Shown piece by piece: positions 40,406 to 48,896 of a stretch of DNA of 64,000 nt. The position numbers and the translations under genes are program-made. Each line of letters starts with the position of its first letter. The stretch's first letter is position 1. The notes under the pieces were generated by a model. That model ran no database searches. It worked only from the letters and a program-made list of their open reading frames with translations, and was not told the DNA's origin. Source of the DNA: Prevotella sp. UBA4330 (GTDB lineage: Bacteria; Bacteroidota; Bacteroidia; Bacteroidales; Bacteroidaceae); the NCBI GenBank assembly GCA_002394385.1, contig DGTS01000039.1, positions 10,803 through 74,802 on the forward strand, in the 5' to 3' direction.

Positions 40406-42343
40406 ATGATAGACAGAGCGACGGTTGACAGAATAATGGAGGCGGCGAACATCGTGGAGGTGGTTTCCGATTTCGTATCGCTGAAGAAGGTGGGGGTGAA
40501 CTATAAAGGCCTCTGCCCATTCCATGCTGACAGCACTCCGTCGTTCTACGTCTCGCCCTCGCGAGGCATCTGCAAGTGCTTCGCCTGTGGCAAGGGCGGC
40601 AATCCGGCAGGCTTCATCATGGAGCACGAGCAGATGACCTATCCCGAGGCGCTGCGCTGGCTGGCCAAGAAATACAACATCGAGATAAAAGAGCGCGAAC
40701 TCACCGACGAGGAAAAACAACAGGAGAGCGACCGCGAGTCGATGTTCATCATCAACGAGTGGGCTGCCGACTATTTCGAGGACATCCTGCACAACAATGC
40801 CGACGGCGTTGCTATCGGCATGCAGTATTTCCGCAGCCGAGGATTCCGCGACGACACGATACGCAAGTTCCGTCTCGGTTTCTCGCTCAACGACCGCGAG
40901 GCACTGCCCAAGACTGCCTTGCAAAAAGGTTATAAAGAGGAGTTCCTGCTGAAGACAGGTGTCTGTTATAAGCGCGAGAACGACGAACGGCTCATCGACC
41001 GTTTCGCAGGCAGGGTGATGTTCCCGTGGATAGGCATCAGCGGTAAGGTGGTGGCTTTCGGCGGAAGGAAACTGGACCAGGCTACGAAAGGGGTGCAGCA
41101 GAAGTACGTAAACTCGCCAGACAGCGAGATATACCATAAGGAACAGCAACTCTACGGCATCTACCAGGCAAAGAAAGCCATTGCCAAGGAGAACTGCGTT
41201 TATATGGTGGAGGGCTATACCGACGTCATCTCAATGCACCAAAGCGGCATCGAGAACGTGGTGGCAAACTCGGGCACGGCGCTCTCGGTGCACCAGATAC
41301 GCATGTTGAGACGCTTCACGCCTAACGTGGTGCTGCTCTACGACGGCGACGAGGCGGGCATACACGCCGCCATGCGAGGCACCGACATGATGCTGAACGA
41401 GGGAATGAACATCAAGGTGCTGCTGCTGCCCGACGGCGACGACCCCGACAGTTTCGCACGCAAGCACACGGCAAAGGATTTCCGCGAATATGTGGAGAAA
41501 CACCAGCAGGACTTCATCGACTTCAAGATTGACGTGATGCTGCGCGGTGTCACCGACCCAATAAAGAGGGCAGAGGCCGTGAACTCTATCATACAGAGCA
41601 TCAGCATGATAAAAGACCAGATAGTGCGCGCGACATACATCAACCTCTGCGTGCAGCGTCTGGGCATTAACGAGCCAACGATAATATCAACGCTCAACAA
41701 GTTCATACGCAACAAAATAGAGAGCGAGGGGAAACACACGGCGGCAATAGCGCCCAACACTCCGGCACGCCCGATAGACCAGCCGCTCGCACCTGCATCA
41801 CCGCAGGAACAAGGCAGCCGCGTGGAGCAACTCATAGCGCAGTTCGTGGTGCGCAACGGTGAAAAAATAATCTACCGCGACGTGGAGACGGAAGACGGCG
41901 ATAAGATGGACCTGAGCGTGGCACAATACATCAGTTACGACCTCGGCACCGACGGATTGCAACTGAAGAACCCCATCTTCGCACGCATACTGAACGAGGC
42001 TACTGAGCACAGCGGCGACGAGGGGTTCTGCGCCGAGCAGTACTTCACCCAGCATCCCGACGTGGAACTGAGCAACATCGCGGCGAAGATGGTGATGGAC
42101 ATCCCACTGGCAAAGAGCCTGCAGATAAGCAGCGAGGAGGAGAGTCTGCGCAGCGAGGCAGAACATCTGGTGCTCGACTTCCGCAAGAAATATATCGAGG
42201 AAAGACTCGCAAGGCTAAAGGCGGAAATCTCGAAGGCCGCGGGCGACATCAACAAAATGCGCTCGCTGATGCAGGAATACGCCGAGGCGCAGAAGATACG
42301 CAACGAACTGGCCCGCAGGCTGGGAAACGACATTGTGAGTTAG
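40406..42343 (+). CDS. dnaG: DNA primase
   Basis: A 645-residue enzyme that lays RNA primers at the replication fork. The N-terminal CHC2 zinc motif is CPFHADS then CKCFACGKGG; the Toprim domain shows YMVEGYTDVISMHQ and LLYDGDEAGIHAA; the C-terminal region after about 430 is the helicase-binding part. An alternative later start is not needed because the CHC2 domain begins close to the N-terminus. Its upstream region consists of tandem repeat DNA. Confidence 0.96.
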   Translation: MIDRATVDRIMEAANIVEVVSDFVSLKKVGVNYKGLCPFHADSTPSFYVSPSRGICKCFACGKGGNPAGFIMEHEQMTYPEALRWLAKKYNIEIKERELTDEEKQQESDRESMFIINEWAADYFEDILHNNADGVAIGMQYFRSRGFRDDTIRKFRLGFSLNDREALPKTALQKGYKEEFLLKTGVCYKRENDERLIDRFAGRVMFPWIGISGKVVAFGGRKLDQATKGVQQKYVNSPDSEIYHKEQQLYGIYQAKKAIAKENCVYMVEGYTDVISMHQSGIENVVANSGTALSVHQIRMLRRFTPNVVLLYDGDEAGIHAAMRGTDMMLNEGMNIKVLLLPDGDDPDSFARKHTAKDFREYVEKHQQDFIDFKIDVMLRGVTDPIKRAEAVNSIIQSISMIKDQIVRATYINLCVQRLGINEPTIISTLNKFIRNKIESEGKHTAAIAPNTPARPIDQPLAPASPQEQGSRVEQLIAQFVVRNGEKIIYRDVETEDGDKMDLSVAQYISYDLGTDGLQLKNPIFARILNEATEHSGDEGFCAEQYFTQHPDVELSNIAAKMVMDIPLAKSLQISSEEESLRSEAEHLVLDFRKKYIEERLARLKAEISKAAGDINKMRSLMQEYAEAQKIRNELARRLGNDIVS

Positions 42344-42385
42344 GAGTTCTTTCTCTGATTCGCTCTACACCTAAGAAATAGAGAT

Positions 42386-44110
42386 ATGGAATATGCTTTT
42401 ATAATCATCGTGGTAGCAGTCTTTGCCGCCGCCTTTATCATTCAATGGAAGCGGCAGAAAGAGGCAGAGAAGGGCAACTCGCTTCAGTCTTCTTCGCAAG
42501 AGAAGGAGAAGATTGTGAGCGATGCACTTCGCATGCTCAACTGCGAGGGCACATGGAACACGCAGAAAGAGGGGCGAAGCATTCTCTACGACTACCAGAA
42601 CGGACATTTCCGCATACGCATCACCGACAATAAACCATACGTGGAACTGGGCTATTTCTACTGTTTCTCAACCGAGATGGAGAATCTGCAGACGGTGAGG
42701 CATCTGTGCAACATGTGCAACATGAGCACCGAGACATCGCTGGTTTTCTATACCATAGATGATGAGAAAAACAGGATAAATGTGCACATCACCGCAAACC
42801 TCCTGCTCGACCAGAAAAGAGCAAAGGCGATTCTGACAAGGGCAATGGCCGACATGTTCCACTGGCAGACAGCATTCACACAGGGCTTTGACAACCGGAT
42901 AGAGGCAAGTAAGAAGGCTGAGATGCGCGACCTCGAGGCAGACCGCAGCCAGTGGCAACGCATAATCTTCCTGCTGCGCGAGCAGGAGATGCAGTGCCAG
43001 CATGTGTCGCCAAAGGACAGACTCGGCATCGGCACGCCGCTTACCGTGGGCGAGGTGGTTCTCACGATGTTCGCCATCAGCAACATAAAGCCGAAACGGC
43101 TAATCGTCTCAAACAACACCGTAAGCGAGATTACCGACGAGAGCGACATAGCGCAATACAACATCGCTGACGCAATAATCGCTGACGGCGAGTTCAAACA
43201 CCAGGAGGCAATGCTGTCGCTGGAGTTCCTCGACCTGCGACACACCAGCAGCACACGCCACATTGTGATTCACCTGAAAGAGGAGAAGGGCACTGAGCAC
43301 ACTCTCTACTTCAGGCTGACGGCAACGCTGCTGCCGCTGAGCATCAGCCGCGACATACAACCGGCGTCATCGGAGAACAGTGCGCATAGCGTCTCGATGA
43401 TTGCGGCGTACGACATGACATCGACTGAGCAGCGACGCAACGAATACCTATACATGAAGAAAGAGGCAGAGGCGATGCACCAGCGTGGGGAAGACGACCA
43501 GATGACCGACGAGCAGAAACTGCTTATCGATTGCACTAACGAGGACCTGGGCTACCATCTGTATCACGGCAAGCGGCTCTTCCTCGCCAAGCGATTCCTT
43601 GAGGCAGAACCCCATCTGCGTAATGCCTTCGACATGCTGATGCCTTCGTTCCCAGGTCTGAGGGCATCTCTGCAGGAGGCGTTCTATGACTCTTGCTATA
43701 TGCTGGGCTTCTGCTATAATGAGATGCAGCAGTATCAGCGTGCCTTCTACTATCTCGAGATGGTGTTCCCGCTCAGAAGAATCACATACACCGAGGAGTA
43801 CATCAACTGTCTTGTCAACCAGCACGACTTCCGTGTGATGCAGGTAATCGACTCGGTGCAGGAGATGGTGGAGAGAATACTACATCCTGATGAGAATGGC
43901 GACGAGGAGGACAGCGAGGAGAAGCCCGACAGCAATGCCGCCATCATGTCGTTCAATAGTTTCCTGAAGCGACGCAAGTCGTATGTGCTGATAGAGACAG
44001 GACGGTACGACGAGGCTCGCGCCATACTCAACGAACTGCTCAACGACCCCGACAGCAGCGACTTCGCGATGAGCGAACTGGCATACCTGCAAAAGATAAC
44101 TGAAAAATAA
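42386..44110 (+). CDS. Membrane-anchored protein with TPR-like C-terminus
   Basis: A 574-residue protein with an N-terminal transmembrane helix (about 2-20; AFIIIVVAVFAAAFIIQW). The middle (about 45-310) is a mixed alpha/beta region of unknown type. The C-terminal third looks like tetratricopeptide helices (GKRLFLAKRFLEAEPHLRNA, MLGFCYNEMQQYQRAFYYLE, GRYDEARAILNELL). The catalytic role, if any, is unknown; a scaffold role is possible. Confidence 0.65.
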   Translation: MEYAFIIIVVAVFAAAFIIQWKRQKEAEKGNSLQSSSQEKEKIVSDALRMLNCEGTWNTQKEGRSILYDYQNGHFRIRITDNKPYVELGYFYCFSTEMENLQTVRHLCNMCNMSTETSLVFYTIDDEKNRINVHITANLLLDQKRAKAILTRAMADMFHWQTAFTQGFDNRIEASKKAEMRDLEADRSQWQRIIFLLREQEMQCQHVSPKDRLGIGTPLTVGEVVLTMFAISNIKPKRLIVSNNTVSEITDESDIAQYNIADAIIADGEFKHQEAMLSLEFLDLRHTSSTRHIVIHLKEEKGTEHTLYFRLTATLLPLSISRDIQPASSENSAHSVSMIAAYDMTSTEQRRNEYLYMKKEAEAMHQRGEDDQMTDEQKLLIDCTNEDLGYHLYHGKRLFLAKRFLEAEPHLRNAFDMLMPSFPGLRASLQEAFYDSCYMLGFCYNEMQQYQRAFYYLEMVFPLRRITYTEEYINCLVNQHDFRVMQVIDSVQEMVERILHPDENGDEEDSEEKPDSNAAIMSFNSFLKRRKSYVLIETGRYDEARAILNELLNDPDSSDFAMSELAYLQKITEK

Positions 44111-44170
44111 ATACAACAAGAGAACTTTAGAACAAAAGCGGCAAAGTTCAAATATCAAAGTTTAAAGTCT

Positions 44171-44503
44171 ATGTATTACGTAAAGAAGACATTAGAGATA
44201 TCAGCGGCCCACCGCCTGACACTCGACTACGAGAGCAAGTGTACGGCGCTGCATGGCCACAACTGGATAATCACCGTGTTCTGCCGTTCGAAAGAACTCG
44301 ACCAGAACGGCATGGTGGTGGATTTCTCGTTAATAAAGAGAAAGGTGAAGAGCGTGCTCGACCACAAGGTGCTCAACGATGTAGTGCCTTTCAATCCCAC
44401 GGCAGAGAACATCGCACGATGGATTTGCGACCAGGTGCCCCATTGCTATCGCGTGGAGGTTCAGGAGAGCAAGGGCAACGTCGCCATGTATGAAATTGAT
44501 TAA
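44171..44503 (+). CDS. queD: 6-carboxy-5,6,7,8-tetrahydropterin synthase
   Basis: A 110-residue enzyme of queuosine biosynthesis acting on 7,8-dihydroneopterin triphosphate. Zinc-binding histidines appear in SAAHRL and LHGHNW, and the catalytic Cys is in CTALHGHNW. Folate-pathway PTPS is the alternative, but queE follows immediately (the longest queE frame overlaps its end). The 44111-44170 gap carries a caaagttc-type repeat like that in GH115. Confidence 0.92.
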   Translation: MYYVKKTLEISAAHRLTLDYESKCTALHGHNWIITVFCRSKELDQNGMVVDFSLIKRKVKSVLDHKVLNDVVPFNPTAENIARWICDQVPHCYRVEVQESKGNVAMYEID

Positions 44504-44537
44504 GACAACCTGCGAGGAGCAGGAAAGGGATTTTGTT

Positions 44538-45164
44538 ATGTATAAAGTAAACGACATTTTCACGTCACTGCAGGGCGAGGGGCACAACACGGGGCGAGCC
44601 GCAACGTTCGTGAGGTTTGCAGGCTGCAACTTAAGGTGTCCTTTCTGCGACACCGACTTCTCCGATTACAGCGAGATGTCGGCAGAAGACATCGTGACAA
44701 GAGTCCTGCAATATCCCACCCGCTTAGTCGTCCTCACTGGTGGCGAGCCGTCGTTGCAGGTCGATGACACCCTCGTCGCAGCACTTCACAAGGCAGGGTT
44801 CTGCATCGCCGTGGAGACAAACGGCACACGACTGTTGCCCGAAGGCATCGACTGGGTCACCGTATCGCCCAAACGACCTGTCACCTCCACGTTGCCACAG
44901 ATAGAAAGCGGGCGCGTGGACGAAATAAAAGTGGTGTTCGACGGAACAGACCTCAGCATCGTTCATAGCGTGGAAGCACTCCCACTATACACACCAAACA
45001 CACCTCCCCTCGGGGAGGTTGGGAGGGGGTTCCTGTTGCAGCCATGCGACACCGGCGACCCACAACGTAATGCCGAGATAACCCAGAAGTGCATTGAGTA
45101 CATCATTGAGCACCCCTTCTGGCAACTGTCACTGCAGACACACAAACTGGCAAACTTCAAGTAA
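44538..45164 (+). CDS. queE: 7-carboxy-7-deazaguanine synthase (radical SAM), repeat insertion
   Basis: About 208 residues from ATG 44538 (MYKVNDIFTSLQGEG); the frame opens at 44490, overlapping queD. The radical SAM cluster motif is CNLRCPFC, after the GRAATFVRFAG segment, and LTGGEPSLQ follows. It ring-contracts carboxytetrahydropterin to 7-carboxy-7-deazaguanine. Between EAL and LLQPCDTGDP about 15 residues (PLYTPNTPPLGEVGRGF) are encoded by a C/G palindrome (45002-45019 within 44986-45032), apparently an in-frame repeat insertion near the C-terminus. QueC is not in the window. Confidence 0.92.
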   Translation: MYKVNDIFTSLQGEGHNTGRAATFVRFAGCNLRCPFCDTDFSDYSEMSAEDIVTRVLQYPTRLVVLTGGEPSLQVDDTLVAALHKAGFCIAVETNGTRLLPEGIDWVTVSPKRPVTSTLPQIESGRVDEIKVVFDGTDLSIVHSVEALPLYTPNTPPLGEVGRGFLLQPCDTGDPQRNAEITQKCIEYIIEHPFWQLSLQTHKLANFK

Positions 45165-45170
45165 GAAACG

Positions 45171-46580
45171 ATGAGCAACATCGTCATCATATTCCTCATA
45201 TATTACGGCATCTTCGTCGTGCCAACAATATTCGCCGTACTGCTCGACAATAGGCAGCCGGCGAAGGCTGTGTCGTGGATACTGGTGCTTGTGTTCCTTC
45301 CATTCATCGGACTGTTGCTCTATTTCTTCTTCGGACAAAACATACGCAAGGAGCGACTCATCAACCAAAAGAGTCTCGACCAACTCACGAAGCGCACCAT
45401 GGTGGAGTTTGTGGCGCAGCGCGACCTGCGGCTGCCAGACAACTATGCACCGTTGATAAACCAGTTCATCGACAGCAACTGGTCGCTGCCATTCAAGGAC
45501 AACACCGCCGAGATATTCACCAGCGGTTCCGACTTCTTTCTTTCCTTATTATATAATATAGGCAAGGCAGAGCATCATATACACATTGACACTTACATCA
45601 TTGAGGACGACGCCATAGGAAATCTCGTTGCCGACGCGCTCATTGATGCAGCACAGCGGGGCGTTGAGGTGCGTCTGATATACGATGACGTGGGCAGTTG
45701 GCGTGTGCCCCGACGTTTCTTCCGCCGCATGACAGACGCGGGCATCGAGACATTCCCCTTCCTTCCCGTTTACTTCCCTGTACTCACAAGCAAAGTGAAC
45801 TATCGCAACCACCGCAAACTCATAGTCATCGACGGCGAGACGGCATACATAGGGGGAATGAACATCGCCCAGCGCTATGTCAGGAAATGGCGCGACACCC
45901 ATCTGCTCGTGCGGGGTGGAGTGGTGAACGCCATACAGCGTGCGTTCCTCATCGACTGGTACTTTGTGTCGCAGACACTCATCACGGGTCGGAAATACTA
46001 TCCCGAGCCCAAGGTGAAGGTGAGCAACAACTGCATCGCGCAACTCGTCACCAGCAGTCCTGTCACCCCCGACCCCGAGATGATGCAGGGATATGTGCGC
46101 ATCATTGTTGAGGCGCGCCGCTACGTCTATATGGAGACTCCCTATTTCCTGCCCACAGAGACCATAATGTTCGCTCTGCGCACTGCTGCCATGGCTGGTG
46201 TTGATGTGCGTCTTATGGTGCCACTCAAGAGTGACGCAAAGGTGGTAGAATGGGCAAGCCGTTCATACGTCCTGCAGGCTATTGACGCAGGAGTCAAGGT
46301 GTTCGCCTATGGCAGGGAGTTCAACCACAGCAAACTCCTCGTTGCGGACGATGCCCTGTGTACCTGTGGCTCCACAAACATCGACTTCCGCTCCTTCGAG
46401 AACAACTTCGAGGCCAACATCTTCTTCTACGACGAGGACATGGCGCGGCGCATGAAACAAGTGTTCTTCGACGACCTGCAGCACTGCATCTCAGCCGACG
46501 AACTGAAATATGCCCACCGTCCCTCCTACATCCAGCGCCTCTGGGAATCTGTGGTGCGTCTGCTGTCCCCTCTGCTTTAA
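45171..46580 (+). CDS. cls: Cardiolipin synthase (phospholipase D type)
   Basis: A 469-residue inner-membrane enzyme joining two phosphatidylglycerols. Two N-terminal transmembrane helices (about 3-60) precede two HKD motifs: NHRKLIVIDGETAYIGGMN and NHSKLLVADDALCTCGSTN, both intact. Start is 6 bases after queE; the two may share a transcript. Confidence 0.94.
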   Translation: MSNIVIIFLIYYGIFVVPTIFAVLLDNRQPAKAVSWILVLVFLPFIGLLLYFFFGQNIRKERLINQKSLDQLTKRTMVEFVAQRDLRLPDNYAPLINQFIDSNWSLPFKDNTAEIFTSGSDFFLSLLYNIGKAEHHIHIDTYIIEDDAIGNLVADALIDAAQRGVEVRLIYDDVGSWRVPRRFFRRMTDAGIETFPFLPVYFPVLTSKVNYRNHRKLIVIDGETAYIGGMNIAQRYVRKWRDTHLLVRGGVVNAIQRAFLIDWYFVSQTLITGRKYYPEPKVKVSNNCIAQLVTSSPVTPDPEMMQGYVRIIVEARRYVYMETPYFLPTETIMFALRTAAMAGVDVRLMVPLKSDAKVVEWASRSYVLQAIDAGVKVFAYGREFNHSKLLVADDALCTCGSTNIDFRSFENNFEANIFFYDEDMARRMKQVFFDDLQHCISADELKYAHRPSYIQRLWESVVRLLSPLL

Positions 46581-46627
46581 TTCTGCTATGTCCTGCAAGA
46601 GACGGTGACGGATATCTATAAACGATA

Positions 46628-46660
46628 CGGGCACCGCAATGTGTGTACACTGGGTGCCCG
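46628..46660. terminator. GC-rich hairpin after cls
   Basis: CGGGCACC (46628-46635) pairs with GGTGCCCG (46653-46660). There is no long T run, so it may be a weak or Rho-assisted terminator serving cls and the small convergent gene. Confidence 0.45.
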
Positions 46661-46745
46661 AGGCGATAGTTATCTAAAAACTAATGATGATTTCTAAATT
46701 AAGGTACGTCTCGACTCAACTGTGAGTCTTACGTCCCGCTTTGGT

Positions 46746-46826
46746 TTATTTTGCAGTAAGTCCGAAGTGTGCTGTCACTACGAGAACTACTACTGCCAAA
46801 GCACCGAATAAACTAATAATTGTCAT
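46746..46826 (-). CDS. 26-residue hydrophobic small protein
   Basis: A short frame on the minus strand, ATG at 46826, TAA at 46746-46748. It starts MTIISLFGALAVVV, forms one transmembrane helix, and ends FGLTAK. A good Shine-Dalgarno-like AGAAAGGA lies 8 bases upstream, unusual for this genome, and a full promoter stands at 46907-46936. It is too short for ordinary ORF finding. Small single-helix proteins often bind and modulate a membrane complex; the partner is unknown. Confidence 0.6.
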   Translation of the reverse strand: MTIISLFGALAVVVLVVTAHFGLTAK

Positions 46827-46906
46827 AATTTTAATCCTTTCTTTTTTAATTGTTTTTTAATTGCTGCCACCGCAGCGTTTGTTATCCTTTGTTCTTTTTA
46901 CCGGTG

Positions 46907-46936
46907 CAAAGGTAAGTGGTTTTTCCGTATGACAAA
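46907..46936 (-). promoter_or_regulatory. Promoter of the 26-residue gene
   Basis: On the minus strand TTTG (plus CAAA 46933-46936) and TACCTTTG (plus 46907-46914) are 18 bases apart; the untranslated leader would be about 75 bases. Confidence 0.65.
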
Positions 46937-47023
46937 TGGTTTAATGGTGTTTTTTCGGCAAAGAAGGCGGCTTTTTTGACGTGTGTCAATGCCTTTGATG
47001 TGGGTCAAGAAAGCATCGGGCAC

Positions 47024-47650
47024 TCACCGTTTGTCTCCTGTGATGTAGCGGAACTCGTCAAAGTCCTTGACTCCCAACTGCGTAAGCATCTGCCGGCTTT
47101 TGTCTATGTCGTTCTTGGTGTTGAAGTCGGGGATATGCGGCAACCGCACCAGCACTTTTTCGTCCATGCCCTCGTGCCCGAGCAGCCACTGAAGGTTGCC
47201 AAGTGTCCGCGTGATGTCCTTTCCTGTATAAGTAAGGTATATGTCGGGGTTTGTGTCCTTGATGTCGATAATCCACTGGCTCACTATTGGTTGCAGCCGT
47301 TCCACATGCTTCCGTTCTACGTTGAGGCATGTCTCTATGGTGATGTTCCACTCGGCTGGCATCATCCCTGCGAACTCCTCTATAAAAAGGCTACGCAGAC
47401 AAGGCTCACCGCCGCCGAAGGTAACACCGCCACCTGTGGCCTGGAAGTATAAATCGTCTATGCGCACCTCGTCGAGCAGTTCTTCGGTGGTCACCTCGCG
47501 CCACACGCCTTCGGGCACCAAGCATGAAGAGTTTAGACAATAACGGCAGTGGAGCGTGCAACCGTGGAATGCCACCAGTGTGGTGACTCCCTTGCCGTCC
47601 ACTGAGAGTCGGTGCCGGCCCAGTCCTATGAGTGGTGCGCTCTGCATCAT
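47024..47650 (-). CDS. Radical SAM protein, glycyl-radical-activase-like
   Basis: A 208-residue protein with the iron-sulfur motif CTLHCRYC (C-x3-C-x2-C) and GGGVTFGGGEP. The FHGCTLHCRYCLN layout resembles pyruvate formate-lyase activating enzymes, but the extra ferredoxin domain of larger activases is absent and no glycyl radical enzyme is adjacent. It lies 1 base after the TonB-like gene, so it belongs to the Cys-module operon. Its substrate is unknown; modification of an operon-mate is an untested idea. Confidence 0.8.
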   Translation of the reverse strand: MMQSAPLIGLGRHRLSVDGKGVTTLVAFHGCTLHCRYCLNSSCLVPEGVWREVTTEELLDEVRIDDLYFQATGGGVTFGGGEPCLRSLFIEEFAGMMPAEWNITIETCLNVERKHVERLQPIVSQWIIDIKDTNPDIYLTYTGKDITRTLGNLQWLLGHEGMDEKVLVRLPHIPDFNTKNDIDKSRQMLTQLGVKDFDEFRYITGDKR

Positions 47651-47651
47651 A

Positions 47652-48398
47652 CTATTTCACTCTGAAATATACTGGAACGGTGAAAGTCGAGCGTATTACA
47701 TTGCCGTACATCTTTGCGGGTGACCATTTAGGCATGATGCTTACTATGCGCAGAGCCTCTTGGTCAAGTACGGGGTCGATAGACTTGACAACCTTAGGAT
47801 TTGTCACAGTGCCGTCCTTCTCTATCACGAACCGCACTATCACGCGTCCCTGAACGCCAGCCTCTGCGAGCGTTTCAGGATAATGGAGATTATTGTCTAT
47901 AAATTCCCTTAGAGCATTATGTCCTCCGGGGAATGATGCCGCCTGATCCGGAATGTCTCCGAAAATTACATTCTCACTGATGGTATCGGTCTGAACGACC
48001 ATTGACTTTGGCTCGCTGCAGTTGTCCTGCTCTTTGTCGGGACTTGCATACCGTGCCGGCGGTATTCCCATTATCTGTGGCTTGTGCTTGTCGGGCTCGG
48101 GAGCCACGACGTCGCCCTGCAGCGCGTTATTGTCTGTCTGTACGTTCTTATGTGTATGACATGCTGCAAGGGCGGCGATGCCCACGCTCACGCCAGCCAC
48201 CTTTACAGCCTTGCCCAACATGCGACGCATGTCGAGTTGCTGCTCGATGTAACGCACCTCCTCCTCGCACTTGGGGCATGTGCCGAGGCAGTCGCCCTTG
48301 TGCTTGCACTCCGTAGGCTCGTACGGTATGTCGTTGGCACGCGCCACCTGAAGGCGTATCTCTTTGAGTGTCTTGCAGATTTTCTTTCCTCTTTTCAT
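47652..48398 (-). CDS. Cys-module protein C with TonB C-terminal domain
   Basis: About 248 residues from ATG 48398 (MKRGKKICKTLKEI); the frame opens at 48491. Residues 1-55 are the shared module with CKHKGDCLGTCPKC, then a hydrophobic helix (about 60-80). After a linker comes a TonB C-terminal domain: FPGGHNALREFIDNNLHYPE, GRVIVRFVIEKDGTVTNPKVVKS, LDQEALRIV, MPKWSPAKM. The domain would lie in the periplasm and may energise outer-membrane receptors. The linker shares GDVVAPEPD with protein B and MGIPPAR with protein A. Confidence 0.85.
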   Translation of the reverse strand: MKRGKKICKTLKEIRLQVARANDIPYEPTECKHKGDCLGTCPKCEEEVRYIEQQLDMRRMLGKAVKVAGVSVGIAALAACHTHKNVQTDNNALQGDVVAPEPDKHKPQIMGIPPARYASPDKEQDNCSEPKSMVVQTDTISENVIFGDIPDQAASFPGGHNALREFIDNNLHYPETLAEAGVQGRVIVRFVIEKDGTVTNPKVVKSIDPVLDQEALRIVSIMPKWSPAKMYGNVIRSTFTVPVYFRVK

Positions 48399-48432
48399 AG
48401 ATTGGTGGTTTTGTGGCTTTGTTGTTGAATGG

Positions 48433-48870
48433 TTATTCTTCGCCGAGTCCTGTCTTAGAATCAGGCTCAGGTGCTGCGACATCGCCCTCAAGTTCGAATA
48501 TTGTGTCGGGCTTCGTCATGCTCGGATCTTTGCCTTCATTGTCGGTCTGATGCTTAGTTGAGTCCACATAATCGCGTGTCGTCATCTTCCCCCTAACATC
48601 GGGGAGTAAGATGTTCCGTATGGGACCATTGCATGCGGTGAGTGCTGCCAGTCCAGCACTTACTCCTGCCACTGCCACTGCCTTTCCTAACATGCGGCGG
48701 ATGTTTAGTTGCTGCTCAATGTAGCGTACCTCTTCCTCACACTTCGGACAAGTGCCGAGGCAGTCGCCCTTGTGCTTACATTCTGTCGGCTCGTACGGTA
48801 TGTCGTTGGCCCTTGCCACTTGCAGGCGAATCTCCTTCAGTGTCTTGCAGATTTTCTTTCCTCTTTTCAT
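48433..48870 (-). CDS. Cys-module protein B, short form
   Basis: A 145-residue protein with the same N-terminal module (Cys8, 31, 37, 41, 44) and hydrophobic helix ending LAALTAC, followed by a charged, apparently disordered tail ending GDVAAPEPDSKTGLGEE. It has no TonB or carboxypeptidase-like domain. It is 26 bases after protein A and 34 bases before protein C, clearly one operon. It may be a decayed relative or a regulatory short form. Confidence 0.75.
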   Translation of the reverse strand: MKRGKKICKTLKEIRLQVARANDIPYEPTECKHKGDCLGTCPKCEEEVRYIEQQLNIRRMLGKAVAVAGVSAGLAALTACNGPIRNILLPDVRGKMTTRDYVDSTKHQTDNEGKDPSMTKPDTIFELEGDVAAPEPDSKTGLGEE

Positions 48871-48896
48871 ATATAGTATAATAATAAGTGTGAATG

